Shown here piece by piece: positions 23,106-43,949 of a DNA stretch of 64,000 nt; the first letter of the stretch is position 1, and every line of letters starts with the position of its first letter. Origin of the DNA: Onthophagus taurus (lineage: Eukaryota; Arthropoda; Insecta; Coleoptera; Scarabaeidae); the NCBI RefSeq assembly GCF_036711975.1, contig NC_091966.1, forward strand, positions 40,245,501 to 40,309,500, in the 5' to 3' direction. The position numbers were made by a program, and so were the translations under genes. A model generated the notes under the pieces. It was not told where the DNA came from, did no database searches, and saw only the letters and a program-made list of their open reading frames with translations.

Positions 23106-23639
23106 AATATAACGATGATTTTGACATGACAGCTGTCATTAAGGATTTTTGGTTTGGTTTAAATATAAAAAAATTAATTAAAACCCCTTTAATATCCTAA
23201 TATTCGTTATTATCCTAATGCTTTTAATTTAATTTAATTGATACGAATCCAAGTTTTCTTTGTGATTAAGTATGTATTATTTATATTTAGGTTAACAATT
23301 TGACATGACAGCTGTCATAAAGGATTTTTGGCTCGGTTTAAATATAAAAAATTAATTAAAACCCCGTTAATATCCTAACATTCTTTATTTTATCCTAATG
23401 CTTTTAATTTAATTAAATTGATACAAATCCAAATTTTGTGATTAACTATGTATTATCTATATTTAGGTTAACAATTTGACTTTTGACATGACAGCTGTCA
23501 TAGGATTTTTGGTTCGATTTAAATATAAAAAATTAATAAAAATCGTTTAATATCGAAACAGTGTTTGTTTTATTCTACAAATTATCTTAACTTAATTAAA
23601 TTCTAAATTAATATGAATCCAATTTATTATGTATATTTA

Positions 23640-23765
23640 GGAAAAAGTCTAAAAATGCTGGGAGTTAGAAACTGGAAGGCCAAGGCACGCGATAGAAGAA
23701 AGTGGAAGCTGATCCTAACAACAGGCCAAGACTCACCAGGGGTTGTGATACCAATGACGATAATT
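23640..23765 (+). mobile_element. Second copy of the LINE 3' tail
   Basis: Matches 22985-23105 closely (AAAATGCTGGGAGTTAGAAA, then RNWKAKARDRRKWKLILTT in one frame). The stop seen in the first copy is Trp here. Two copies in one array suggest that a unit containing the LINE tail was itself duplicated. Confidence 0.6.
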
Positions 23766-24153
23766 TTGACATGACAGCTGTCAAAAAGGATTTTTGACTA
23801 ACAATAAGTTTAAATATAAAAAATCAATAAATCTCATTTAGTATCGAAACGTTCTTTATTTTATTCTCCTAACATACAAATATATTCGGACATTCTCCAA
23901 GACTCACCAAAAAACGCCAAATTTATTTAGAATTAACCTCTAAAAGAAAATAATAAATTTATTTTAAAAAACTTCACGTTAAAAAGAAATATGGCAACCA
24001 TGCATTTAATAATTTCAAACATAATTAACCTAGAGATTCTCTAAATAAAAAGAAAAAAATTAACAAAAAAAAAGTAATTACATGTAATCACTGCGAAATA
24101 ATGAAAAAATTATATTACAATTACATTATTAAAAATGAAACTTGCAAAAATGT

Positions 24154-27263
<3,110 letters not shown>

Positions 27264-27358
27264 TCTGCTGTGGAGTATCACACTGGGCTTTTCGAGTTTT
27301 GCCCGAACCAAACTTTTAGCACGCACCGGTTGAGAGAACGAGGGCATCACTGCAAAAC

Positions 27359-27404
27359 CGACCAATAGGGATATTTGTTTACAGCTAAGTAGAGTGGGAA
27401 TGAG
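27359..27404 (+). promoter_or_regulatory. Duplicated promoter block, PRPS side
   Basis: Begins CGACCAATAGGGATATTTGT and ends AGAGTGGGAATGAGGC. It matches 29819-29864 in the same orientation over ~46 bp with about eight or nine differences, and lies ~95 bp upstream of the PRPS ATG. It holds a CCAAT box. Promoter role is inferred from position. Confidence 0.55.
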
Positions 27405-29818
27405 GCGGAAATAAAATTAATATCGATTAATTTTATTTTGTGAATTAAACGTACAATTAAAGTTCACTAAAAAGATGATTTTTAATCGCACGATTAGTGT
27501 AACATCAACGTTAAAACCGGAAAATTAGCAAAAAACTTTTCTTTGTGAATTGATGAAAATAAGTTGGCAAACATGGTTAGGGACTTTAAATTTAATTAAT
27601 TAATTTAATAAATTTCTTTTAATATTTAGAGTATCAAAAGAATTGAGTCGAATAAAAATTTATTAATTTAATAAATTAAAAAGACTTCTAATATGTTTTT
27701 ATATGTATATAGACATATCTATATTTTAACAGTTATTTTTACAACTTACCGGTAGCGTCATCTATGGATTAAAGGTTCTGATTATTTAAAATTAATATTT
27801 TTAAGAAATAAAACATTTATGGATAAATTTTAAGAACAAAATCGACTTTTTTTAATAATTAGGGAGTCTTGCCCCTAAGAATAGTTGTACCTTAGGATTA
27901 GGTACACTTTAATTTAAAATTTAAATTTACGGTGGCGGCCTCTAGCAGACGTCAAAAAACGATATGGTGCTCTTCAGAAATTTGTTTATAAAAGATTTAA
28001 CATATAAAAATGATATTTTTCACGTTTTACAAGATTAAGTGAATAAAACGATACATTTCCATGAATTATCCATCTTAGTATTAGTTAATTATCGAATTTT
28101 CATTTATAATTTTTGATTTTAACGAAATTTAAAACATAACCTTACTTTTAAAACTACATTAACATATTTCTTTCTAAATTTATTTATAAAATAATACTTT
28201 ATTTGTGCGTTTTTAATTTCTAAAAGTTATGTAATAACGTAGTTGTAAATTTAAAATAACGTTATGTTTTACTAAAACATTAAGCAATCTTTTAATTTTT
28301 AGATGCGAAATCACTTAAATTGGCTGTAAAGTCTTGGAGAAAAAAGGGATGCATCTTTTACTGAAATATTCAAATTAGAATGGAAGAAAAGTAAATTATA
28401 TAAAGAACTGTGCTTATCTCCATCATGAAGTTTGATGCTTATGATTTTGCAAAATCCAATAATAAATGAATTCCAACATCATGGGGAGAGAAAAGAGGGG
28501 TAGGAAATATATAACTGTGCTGTTTTTGAGCACGTCATTCCGACTTTACGTTACAGAAAGCTGAAGAAACAAGTCTAGCTCAAGAAACTGCCTTCAAAGG
28601 AACCAAATTGGAAAAATTTTAATAATTGTGTTCTGTAGGATGAATTTCAAAGCCAATAAGTTGAAAGAGCCTTCACCAGACTCGATCATCTATTTCATAG
28701 AATCATTAAACCGCCTAAACTTAACTCTGTTTTGTTGCTACTCAACAATGTCAAAGTTGGAATTGTAATGTTAATTATCTACACAAACAGTTTGCATAAA
28801 ATGAAGCTGTTAAATCATGTTTCCGGCTATTTACATTTACATCTGTGCCTGCTGGGAGGCCAATAATAATATTTGATGTTGCTAAACTAATAGGAAAAGT
28901 ATTTCCCAGTGTTACTTCTGCAATCATTTTAAACGATTTCAAATTTAATAGAAAATATGCATTGGACTGTGATATCTTTCACGATTATGACTTTCTTTCA
29001 TTAAATGTTAAATTATATGTATTTAAATTCAAAAATAAACAATATGAAACATTTTAACAGTTAAAGTGGCGCCATCTGTTGGTTGAAATACAAGTCATGC
29101 GATTTTCACGAAATATTCAAGAAAGATTAAAAAATAACTCAAAAAGCATCTTCTTTGTAGCATATGTATAGCTAATACTATATTAAAGTGAAGCTAAAAG
29201 TCAAAAATTCATTTTAATAGTAATTTCGTATTAATAAAATTTTGACACGTACCTGTCAGATATGACAGATTAAAAATCAATTTTTGTTTACAGAGAGAAT
29301 TAAAAAAATAAATTTAAACTTAAAAAACGTCTAAAATTGCACGAGATACACAATAAATAAGTATTGTTAAAAGTTATTGTAATATGTTTAACAAAAATTA
29401 AATTTTCTTAATATTATGATAGCTATTTCAACTAGTGCCATCTATTGATTGAAATAAGATATAATTTTTTTTTAATTAATAATACTTATTTAAAATAAAT
29501 CGTTGATAATAATGGTTAATACTTACAACCTATTATCGTATATTAATTCTTTATTTAGGATTATTGTAATAAAAAAAATTTTTAATAAAATTTTTAAAAA
29601 TGAAATCAAAATGGATGAAGATTACTGTTGAAGTAGCACCACCTATTGGTGCTAAAACTAACGTATATATTTCATTAAATTTAAGAAATTTGAATTAACT
29701 TATTGCATTCTTAAAAAAGTTAATTCAAACAATTTATTAACAAAACCCAAAGTAATTTCGCGCCTTTTCATTATCTTATATCACGTCATAAGAACTTAAA
29801 TGATTATCTTTGTTAACT
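27405..29818. other. PRPS-UBE2K intergenic spacer
   Basis: AT-rich spacer without a convincing gene. A 70-codon frame at 28845 is not conserved in any way I recognise. Besides the CTCF-like site at 29065, weaker relatives of the same word occur near 27758 (GGTAGCGTCATCTAT), 27930 (GGTGGCGGCCTCTAG) and 29440 (AGTGCCATCTATTGA). Confidence 0.5.
29065..29078 (+). promoter_or_regulatory. CTCF-like motif AGTGGCGCCATCTG
   Basis: Same core as at 569 and 744, in the spacer between divergent PRPS and UBE2K. Confidence 0.4.
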
Positions 29819-29864
29819 CGACCAATAGGGACATTTGTTTACGACTTTGCAGAGTGGGAATTAG
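29819..29864 (+). promoter_or_regulatory. Duplicated promoter block, UBE2K side
   Basis: CGACCAATAGGGACATTTGT ... AGAGTGGGAATTAGGC, ~360 bp upstream of the UBE2K ATG; counterpart of 27359-27404. Confidence 0.55.
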
Positions 29865-30221
29865 GCATATTCAGTTCGGCGTTGATTAGTTTTAATTCAC
29901 CGAACGATTAAAATTCGTTAAAACAAACGGTTTTTGATCGAATATATTATTGAAAATATTCTATTTCGGATTGAAATGTGAAAAAATCGAATTTTTTGCA
30001 AGTCACCAGAATCTACGTAAAAGTGGGTTGGCTAACTTGATCAAAAAAAATAAACCTTTCAACTTTTCACGTCAGATAACTTCACTGTAAATTACAAAGT
30101 GTGAAAGTCAGTCAGTTAAAAAAAAATTTCATTTCTTTCCAAAAACATTAGACGCCCATTCAAAATCCATTTCGCGCCCTCACGTCTTTTATGTTATGAT
30201 AGCTCAATTATAACAACCGTA

Positions 30222-35415
<5,194 letters not shown>

Positions 35416-35952
35416 TAAAGGATACTTTATATACTACAGACGAGGTTGCCATTGCGCTGATATTTGTAAAGACAGAACGACGACATTAGAATTATTCGAT
35501 TTATTAAAACAAATGAGAACAAGCGGACTCGGAAGTGTATATAAAGCTTTTTATTACTTAGGATTTTTTTTTCTTTTTTGAAATAAAGGACTGTTTGTAT
35601 AACCTTGGACATTTTTCATTTTTTAAACAGGATAATCTACAATTTCTGTTTCTTCCAGATCTTTGCTGTATTTTTAATCTTTTTAAAGCAATTGTTGGTA
35701 TTAAAGATACATTTCTTATGAGAGTTTGTGATATTACTAAAATATAGATTACTTGAAAGACATTTTTTGTTTTAATTAGTCCCAAAGTAATTAATAAATT
35801 AAAATCCAACTTTAATTATTAAACAATTTGAAAATTACTCCATCTTTTACCCAATATCTAAACTAATTCCTTAGCGGAGTTACGAACCAAATTTATTCAT
35901 GTTTATTTTCATTACTTTATGTTTTTAATACAAGCTTGTAAAGAAGATATTC

Positions 35953-36567
35953 ATGGATAAATTAACAGTAGTATCTGGTACTTTATTCCTTGCAGCAGAT
36001 GTATTTGCCATTGTTAGTTTGGCGATGCCAGATTGGATTATAACGGAGAGTGGAGGTTAGATTCTTACAACTTCATGTTTTAATCACTAAAAGTTACTGT
36101 GTTTTAGGTAATACTCGATTGGGATTAATGTGGACTTGTATGACAGTTCATGATCGTACACCAGTATGTTTTACACCCGATTTACAACCTGAGTGGTTGC
36201 TAGCTTTAGTGTGTATATTCGTTGGGTGCATTTGTATTACAACCACAATTATATTACTTGCTTCTTCACACTGGGATAGAAACGTTGTACCTTATGCAAG
36301 ATGGGTTGGATTTACAGCCAGTATGCAAAGAAAAACAATATTAGCAACTTACACAGTATTATATTAACTTTCTTTTTAGTGGTTTTATTTTGTCTCGCTG
36401 CTGTAATATTTCCAATGGGTTTCCATGTACATGAAATTGGCGGGCAACCTTATCAATTACCAAATAGTCATCAAGTTGGTATTTCTTACATTTTATTTGT
36501 TTTAGCTTTATGGATAACGGTTATTTCGGAATTATTCGCTGGTAAAGTTTGTTTACCACATTTTTAA
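35953..36567 (+). CDS. MOSMO: Modulator of smoothened (MOSMO), four-pass membrane protein
   Basis: Three exons, 35953-36055, 36108-36320 and 36380-36567, encode 167 residues, the length of human MOSMO. In vertebrates MOSMO works with MEGF8 and MGRN1 to lower surface Smoothened and dampen Hedgehog signalling. Sequence marks are the N terminus MDKLTVVSGTLFLAADVFA, PEWLLALVCIFVGCI, SHWDRN, YARWVGFTAMVLFCLAAVIFP, GGQPYQLPNS and the end FAGKVCLP, all close to the family pattern. Four hydrophobic segments give a claudin-like topology. The first intron is 52 bp. The gene follows UBE2K on the same strand, 540 bp apart, and faces HELZ across a satellite array. Identification is by remembered family sequence; function in this species is inferred. 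Confidence 0.92.
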
Positions 36568-37089
36568 TTTTTTTTTATTCTCAAGTTGTTTAAACGGTAT
36601 TAGGTCTGGTATATGATAAATATTTAGTAAGTATTAAAAGATACTTTGAGATTAGTATTAAACATGATTTAATATATTAACCCATATTAAATTATTTTAA
36701 AAAATTTATATTAAATGTAACAATTCTTATATCTTGAATATTAAATGTAACTGTGATAAGTAAAATGTTTATTTAAATAAAAAACTAATAAAATATGGTT
36801 ATTTTGTTTTCTTCCAATAGAACAATTTTTGATAAAGAATAAATTTTGTGTTGGATATTTGGAAGATTTTAGTCTACTTATGTAGGTGCATATCCTATAC
36901 TAAAATTATAGTAGACAATCCATATATACCAGATAAATCACCTTTTTTTAACAGTTAGCTTACAAACATGTAACTAGGAAATGAAGGGACAATATTCATC
37001 GAATTATTGAAACTTTTTAAGAGCTTTGCAAAACATTATAATAATGATGTGAAAGAATAGATTTTTAGTTGTAATGTGATAAAGCAATC

Positions 37090-39260
37090 AGTATATTATT
37101 CCTATAAATAAGATCAATATGAATTTTTAAAAGTTATCATTTTACTTTAAGTAGGTAAATGTCAAGTCATGACAGTTCTCAATTTTTGAAATTTTCTCTA
37201 AAATTTAATTATTTTCATAGAGATATCTTTCAATACGTTTAAATTATAGACTTTTAGCTTTAATTTTATATAAAAATTATTATATAATTCCTTTAAATAA
37301 ATGTCAAAAAATATATATGTAAAATCTTTAAATGTCAAATTATGACAGTTCTTTAATTTTGAAATTTTCTCTAAAATTTAATCATTTTCATAGAGATATC
37401 TTTCAATATGCTTAAATTATGAACTTTTAGCTTTAATTTGATATAACAATTATGATATAATACCTACAAATAAAGACAAGATGAATTTTTGAATATTATC
37501 ATTTTTCTTTAAATGTCAAATTGTGACATTAGCTTTTTATTTTTGAAATTTTCTCTAAAATTTAATCATTTTCATAGAGATATTTTTTAGTATTTTTAAA
37601 TTATAGACTTTTAGCTTTAATTTGATATAACAATTATTATATAATACCTATAAATAAAGACAAGATGAATTTTTGAATATTATCATTTTTCTTTATAAGT
37701 CAAGTTGTGAAATTAGCGTCTTATTTTTGAAATTTTCTTTAAAATTTAATTATTTTCATAGAGATATCTTTCAATACTCTTAAATTATAGACTTTTAGCT
37801 TTAATTTGATATAAAAATTATTATATAATTCTTTTAAATAAATGTAAAAAAATAAATAAAATCTTTAAATGTCAAATTATGACAGTTCTTTATTTTTGAA
37901 GTTTTCTTTAAAATGTAATCATTTTCATAGAGATATCTTTCAATAAGCTTAAATTATAGACTTTTAGCTTTAATTTGCTATAAAAATTATTATATAATTC
38001 CTTTAAATAAGGCCAAAATGATTGTTTTTTAAATATCATTTTTCTTTAAATGTCAAATTATGACATTTCTGTATTTTTGAAATTTTCTCTTAATTTTAAT
38101 CATTTTTATAGAGATATCTTTCAATATGTTTAAATTATAGACTTTTAGCTTTAATTTGATATAACAATTATTATATAATACCTATAAATAAAGACAAGAT
38201 GATTTTTGAAAATTATCATTTTTCTTTAAATGTCAAATTGTGACAGTTCTTTATTTTTGAAATTTTCTCTTAATTTTAATCATTTTCACAGAGATATCTT
38301 TCAATATGCTTAAATTATGAACTTTTAGCTTTAATTTGATATAAATGTCATCACTTAATTTCTAAAAATAAGATCATGATGATTGTGATAAGTTTTCCCT
38401 AATTGTTAGATTAAAGAAAAGGTAATCTTCAATTTTCTCCAAAACTTCATCATTTACACATTGATATCTTTCAGTATTTTTAAATTATAAACTTTTAGCT
38501 TTAATTTTATGTAACAATTATTATATAACACCTAGGTATAAATAAAGACTAGATGAATTTCTGAAAATTATCATTTTTCTTTAAATGTCAAATTGTGACA
38601 GTTCTTTATTTTTGCAATTTTCTCTTAATTTTAATCATTTTCACAGAGATATCTTTCAATATGCTTAAATTATGAACTTTTAGCTTTAATTTGATATAAA
38701 TGTCATCACTTAATTTCTAAAAATAAGATCATGATGATTGTGATAAGTTTTCCCTAATTGTTAGATTAAAGAAAAGGTAATCTTCAATTTTCTCCAAAAC
38801 TTCATCATTTACACATTGATATCTTTCAGTATTTTTAAATTATAGACTTTTAGCTTTAATTTTATGTAACAATTATTATATAATACCTAGGTATAAATAA
38901 AGACTAGATAAATTTCTGAAAATTATCATTTTTCTTTAAATGTCAAATTGTGACAGTTCTTTATTTTTGAAATTTTCTCTTAATTTTAATCATTTTCATA
39001 GAGATATCTTTCAATATGTTTAAATTATAGACTTTTAGCTTTAATTTAATATAAATGCTATCACTTAATACCTACAAATAAGATCAGGATTATTGTTTTA
39101 ATTTTTCTCTAATTTTTAGGTTATGACAAAAAGTAACCTCCAATTTTCTCCAAAACTTCATCATTTACATACAAATTTCTTTCAATATTCTTAGATTATA
39201 GACATTTAGCTTTGACATAAACATTACTATATAACGCTTATTATATAAATCAACTCAAAA
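37090..39260. repeat. Satellite array, ~178-bp unit, about 12 copies, with a dimeric higher-order block
   Basis: The word GAGATATCTTTCAATATG (or a close form) recurs near 37221, 37397, 37578, 37760, 37937, 38117, 38289, 38459, 38645, 38816, 39000 and 39176. Each unit also has GACTTTTAGCTTTAATTTGA and TTTAAATGTCAAATTGTGAC. Two-unit segments at ~38230-38580 and ~38590-38940 are nearly identical, including a private stretch GATCATGATGATTGTGATAA at 38365 and 38727, so a 357-bp dimer was duplicated recently. Confidence 0.93.
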
Positions 39261-39523
39261 TGATCATTTACATTATTTCTTAAACTAATACTTTAATCTT
39301 AATTCGAAATAAAACTTCTTTGTAAATAAACTACATCGATTTATTACAGAAACTTTTATTTATGTACACATACACTTTTTTTTAAATCTCTATAAAAGAC
39401 TTACAATCCACAGGGAAAAAGATTTAAAACTAATATTAAGACTTATCACTAAAAAATCTAAATATATTATATTAAAAAAAATCTATATACAAATCCGTTT
39501 AAAAAGTTGTTAAACATCTAAAT

Positions 39524-42500
39524 CTATACAAAATACTGGTAAAGTCTAGAATCATTTTCCGAATTATCCGGCTTTAAATTATTTATCAACTCCAAAGGTG
39601 TGACCGGCTTAGACTTTTTCAAAACGCTAGCATAACTTTTATTCTCCAAACTAGCGGTCGTCTCCCCTAAACTTAAATTCGAAAATTTTTCATCCAACTT
39701 ATTACTGGGACTCGAATTCGACACTCCCCTTTGATACAAAGGAGTCGATTTCGGTTGAGTCCCATTTTCCATCAAAAAAACCGAATCGTTCATATTGATT
39801 CGAGTCCAATTATCTTGACCACTCAAATTGTGCTCACCTATATTATGACAAACCCCATTTACGTTCGAATTAGTCGGCGTCAAACTCAATCGATCCCTTT
39901 TCGTCGTTAAATGAATCAAACATTCGAATTTTTTCGCCGCTTCAATCCCTTTAGTATTTAATAAATAACGAAACCAACTTTCTTGGACTTTATAATTTTG
40001 GGTGATCATATCAGCGAGTGTCATATTCGGCGGTAAGAGATTTACGCATTCATTTAGGGTCGAATTTTGCATCGATTCGGGGAAATGAACGTTCCCTAAG
40101 AATTGAATCATCCCCTTTTCTTCTTGGTTCATATTAATTAAGGGTTGTTTTGATTGAATTATTTGTATGTTTTCGTTTGTTGGGATTATTTTATTAATCG
40201 GTGGCTGTTGTTGTGGGGGTAAAATCGGGGGGAATAAGTTTGTGTTTTGAATAAACGGGGGTGGGGGGTTGTATTTGGGGAAATAATTTGAGTTAATTAT
40301 GTAAGTGGGTCTTGGAATTAACGGGGGTATTCTGGGGACGTGGATGAATTGGGGGAGGGTGTTAAAATGGGTTGGGGGTGGAATTTGGTAAAAAACTGGA
40401 CGTGGTTGAGATTGTTGCGGTGGGGGTTGTGTTGATGATGAAATTGTGGGTGAAGCTGGGGTTTTTATCATTTCGACGTTTGCGGGCCAAACGAAATTTG
40501 GGGAAACTTTCGAGTTAATGATGTAAGCCTCCATTAAGTGTTTTCTTGGTACGAATTCAGGGGCTAGAGGGTTTAATCCGTAATTCTTTTTTAATTCGAC
40601 CCCGTCTAGTTGATTCCGCAATTGGGACCAACTTATCCCGAATAAGCTGTGATTTTTTTCGCAAATTTCTAAAAATCGCTCCCAAACTTTGCTACACCTC
40701 CCGATTGTGCATAAAGAAACGGGATCTCCGACCACAACAACCAAACTTTGCGCCCTCGTAACAGCCGTGTTTAATAATTTTGAGTTGGATAAGAACCCGT
40801 ATTCTAATTCGTCGTTATTTTTTTGTTGACACGTTCTTCTTGTGCGAACGGTCGATAAAAAAACGGCCCGAAATTGTTTTCCTTGCACGTTTAGGACTCG
40901 CTCAACCGAAATTCCGTGCATTTTTCTTTTCCGCAATTCGGTTCTAATCCGAAATACTTGATCCGAATATGGGCTCATGATCCCTATTGAGTGCTCGTTG
41001 AATTTGCCCCAATTTTCCGGCCAAACGTTTCTTAACTCGGTTACTCGTTCGACGAGCTCATAAACTTCTGAGTTGTTATAAAAAGCGGTTGAGTTTTGAT
41101 CTTGAACGTCTTCGCCTCGAGTTGTGTAAAAAGTTAGGGGGTAATAATTTTCATGACTCGGTTGTTTCCCACAAGCGACTAATCTTTGATCGTAAAAACT
41201 CTCTGAGGTGAAATCAATAATCGCTTTGTGAGCCCGATAATTCTCCGATAATAAGATTTTGCACGGAAAATTCGTTGGGTAATGATCGTATAACCTCTCC
41301 AACAAAGAAACGTGGAACTTTCTTTCTTTCGCGATTTTTGAGTAAACCTCGGGACTCAATTGCATGTGATCTCCGGCTAAAACAATCCTCGTATTTTCAT
41401 TCGCTAAAGCAAGAGGCATAATCGACTCGCATTCGATAGCTTGCGCCGCTTCGTCTAATAAAATGTGGGTGAAAAATCCTTTGGGTAACCCAATCGTCGT
41501 TAAATACATCGAAATCGACAACGTAACAACAATAATCCGATGATTTTTAATCTCATCAATTGTAGGTAATCGAAAATTTTTCTTCGACGAATTCGAACCA
41601 TCCCCATCAATCAAACAGTACTTTTGAACGGTGTCGTGAACGGTGGCAACCCACCGTTTTTGGTAATAAATCCTTAAAGGGGTCGCCTCTGGGTGCCCCG
41701 ATTTAACATATGGATCTAAATAATCTTTTATGTATAAATCAGCCGCGCTGTTTGAGTGGGTACAAATTAAAATTCGATTAAAAGGCGTCGAAAGCAAATG
41801 CTTAATCGCTTGAGCCAGCGTAAAAGTTTTTCCTGTTCCAAACGGGCCAATTATTAAAATCGGGGGTAATTTAACGTAAAGCGGTGTTGATATCGCGATT
41901 ATAGCCTCGCGTTGTTTCACGTTTAACCGCGTATCCATCCCTTCGTTCCATTGCAACCCCGGACTCCACGGTATTTCGGGCTGTACGAAAACGTCGGGGT
42001 AAATTAATTTAAAATCGTTTAATTTATCGACGGCGTAATGCCACTCGCAGTAAGGGATTCGATTTAATTGAAATTGTATTTGAGCGGGGAATAAATAATT
42101 AATGTTTAAGTTTAAATCTAAAACGGCTTTCGCCGAAATTCGTAAATAAATTACATTTTTTCCTTTATCTTCGATCAAACACTCGTAAACGGTTAAATTA
42201 TTGAACTCATCTCCATCAGGGGCTAATAAAACACTCGTACAATTACTTAAAATTAATCTCCCGTGGGGTGTATCCTCCGACAAATCAGTCCCCAACTTAA
42301 TCAAAGCAAACAACTCGCCGTTATTAGAATATTTAGCGGTACTCGAGCTATTCGAGTAAGTTAAAACGTAACTTTGAGCGATTGTTAGCTTGGTTTTTAA
42401 GTTATACATCGAAATCTGCTCGTTGCGAGCCAATTCCTCCAAAAATAATAATTCGTGCATTCGCGTTTTATAATTGTGCCTACTTAAATGTTTTTCTATG

Positions 42501-43949
42501 ATCGTGCTTTGAGATAAAACGAAAGTTTCGGGGTTCGGGTTTGGGTACATGGCTTGTAACGTTTTAATCCAAGGGTCGGTTGTTGTTAAAACGGAATTAA
42601 ACGGGATAATATTACAATTCGACGAGTTCCAACGATTCCCATTCGAGAGAATTATCTCCTTTTTAATATCGTTAATCTTTTCTAAATCCATAATTGGTAC
42701 GACGTCGACGCAAACGTGTTTTACAAGAACCGGGTGTGATCCGAAATTAAATACAATGCTTTGGCGAAACGTTCCGAAAATGTTTGTGTGGAAATTAATG
42801 GTTATGTTGTATTCTTGGTTTGATAAAACTTGATTTTGGTGGTTTTCGTTAATTAAGGTGGTCCATTCTTGTTTGTTATCGGCGACGAGTTCTACAAATT
42901 GATTATTAATTAAATCTTTATAAATAATTGAGGCTATTTCGAAATGATTTCTATAAGTATCTTGCAATAAAGCGACACTTTTTAATTTAAACGCACTTTG
43001 AATTGCAAATTTCCAACTATGGCAAGTATTTTTCGTCGGTATACTTATCGTTAAATCCGATAAACAAGAACATATAACGTAATCTAAATTTTCTTTCATA
43101 ATTTCCTCAGGATTCGAAGATTGCAACCATTGTTCTAATAACTCCTCAGTGTACGATTTACCATACAACTCCTTTTCGTAAGCCCTTTGCATTTTCATTA
43201 ATCGATATTGAAACCGTTCCTTCCATTCATTTAATTCCCCAGCTCCGTGAGCCTCCGTACAATGCACTCCATATCTACAATTATTATTCTCCAAAAAACT
43301 TTCGCATAAAACGTAATGATCCCCGTTATAACCACGCGGAGGGGGCCTAAAATGCCAATCTCTCCCTTCATCCGACATAACCGCCATTTGATGGGCCTCA
43401 CTTTGACAATGGAGTCGTAATTCTATTTGATCATTAAATGTAGAGTTGCAATAAATACATCTAGGACGATTTAAATTTTCCTGTACAAATCCGTTCATCG
43501 AGGATCTTGATAAATTATGACTTTGATTATAAAAATTACTACAAAGTTGTGATAAACATTTAGAGGATTCTCTTGCTTTATTCTTCGAGGTCCATTCTTG
43601 AACTATTAATTCCGCTTCTACAAAAAATCAAATTTAAAATAATTCTTTAAAAGTCGCAATTTTTACCTTGATGCCTTTGAAGTGACAACAACGAATAAAC
43701 CAAACGTTGTCGCACCTTAAATTCGATACGCTCGTTCTCCTCACCAACTCCAAGTAGTTCTAAAATGGCACGAGAGTCGTTTATAACCCCTTCGTGTTGC
43801 CCAAGCTCCGAAAGACACCCCATTCGCATGTAAATATAAAACAGGAATTGCTGCTTATCCAAACCGGGGCTATGTAATAGTTTTGTGTAAATTTCTAACG
43901 CTGGGCCCCATTGTTTATTATCTACAAAGTCGCTTGCCTCTTTATCCAT
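39524..43949 (-). CDS. HELZ: Probable helicase with zinc fingers (HELZ)
   Basis: Two exons, 43949-43667 and 43617-39524, encode 1458 residues (human HELZ 1942). HELZ is an SF1B Upf1-like RNA helicase that binds poly(A)-binding protein and CCR4-NOT in mRNA decay. Order of parts: a TPR-like N terminus (ALEIYTKLLHSPG, ~15-95); a C2H2-like finger with CIYC near 149; a CCCH finger CESFLENNNCRYGVHCTEAH (~200); helicase core with GPFGTGKT near 686, LLDEAAQ near 815, GDHMQLSP, NVQGKQFRAVFLST and NTAVTRAQSLVVVVGDP. Near residue 1110, GLNPLAPEFVP is a textbook PAM2 motif for the PABP MLLE domain. The tail is Pro/Gln/Asn-rich and disordered. A 4.1-kb coding exon is unusual beside the short exons of the neighbours. 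Head to head with PMS2 sequences. Confidence 0.94.

Larger units (their letters stand above)
22310..23880. repeat. ~181-188-bp tandem units in the kinase 3' flank, with LINE tails
   Basis: Units share GACATGACAGCTGTCAT followed by AAGGATTTTTGGTT, a TAAAAAATTAATAAAA stretch and TTGATACGAATCCAAGTT. The palindrome GACAGCTGTC is seen at about 22431, 22619, 23127, 23308, 23489 and 23772. Regular spacing is 181-188 bp; two longer gaps are filled by LINE 3' fragments. The first unit starts directly after the kinase stop, so its 3' UTR is probably part of the array. Confidence 0.88.

Noticed and set aside
27264-27365. N-terminal extension of PRPS upstream of MPNIK
   Set aside because: PRPS is 318 residues across animals and the MPNIK start gives exactly that; a TTTTGCAG acceptor-like site lies just before the upstream ATG, so it was treated as likely 5' UTR.
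28845-29057. 70-codon frame between PRPS and UBE2K
   Set aside because: Starts with a non-ATG or poor context and has no recognisable domain.
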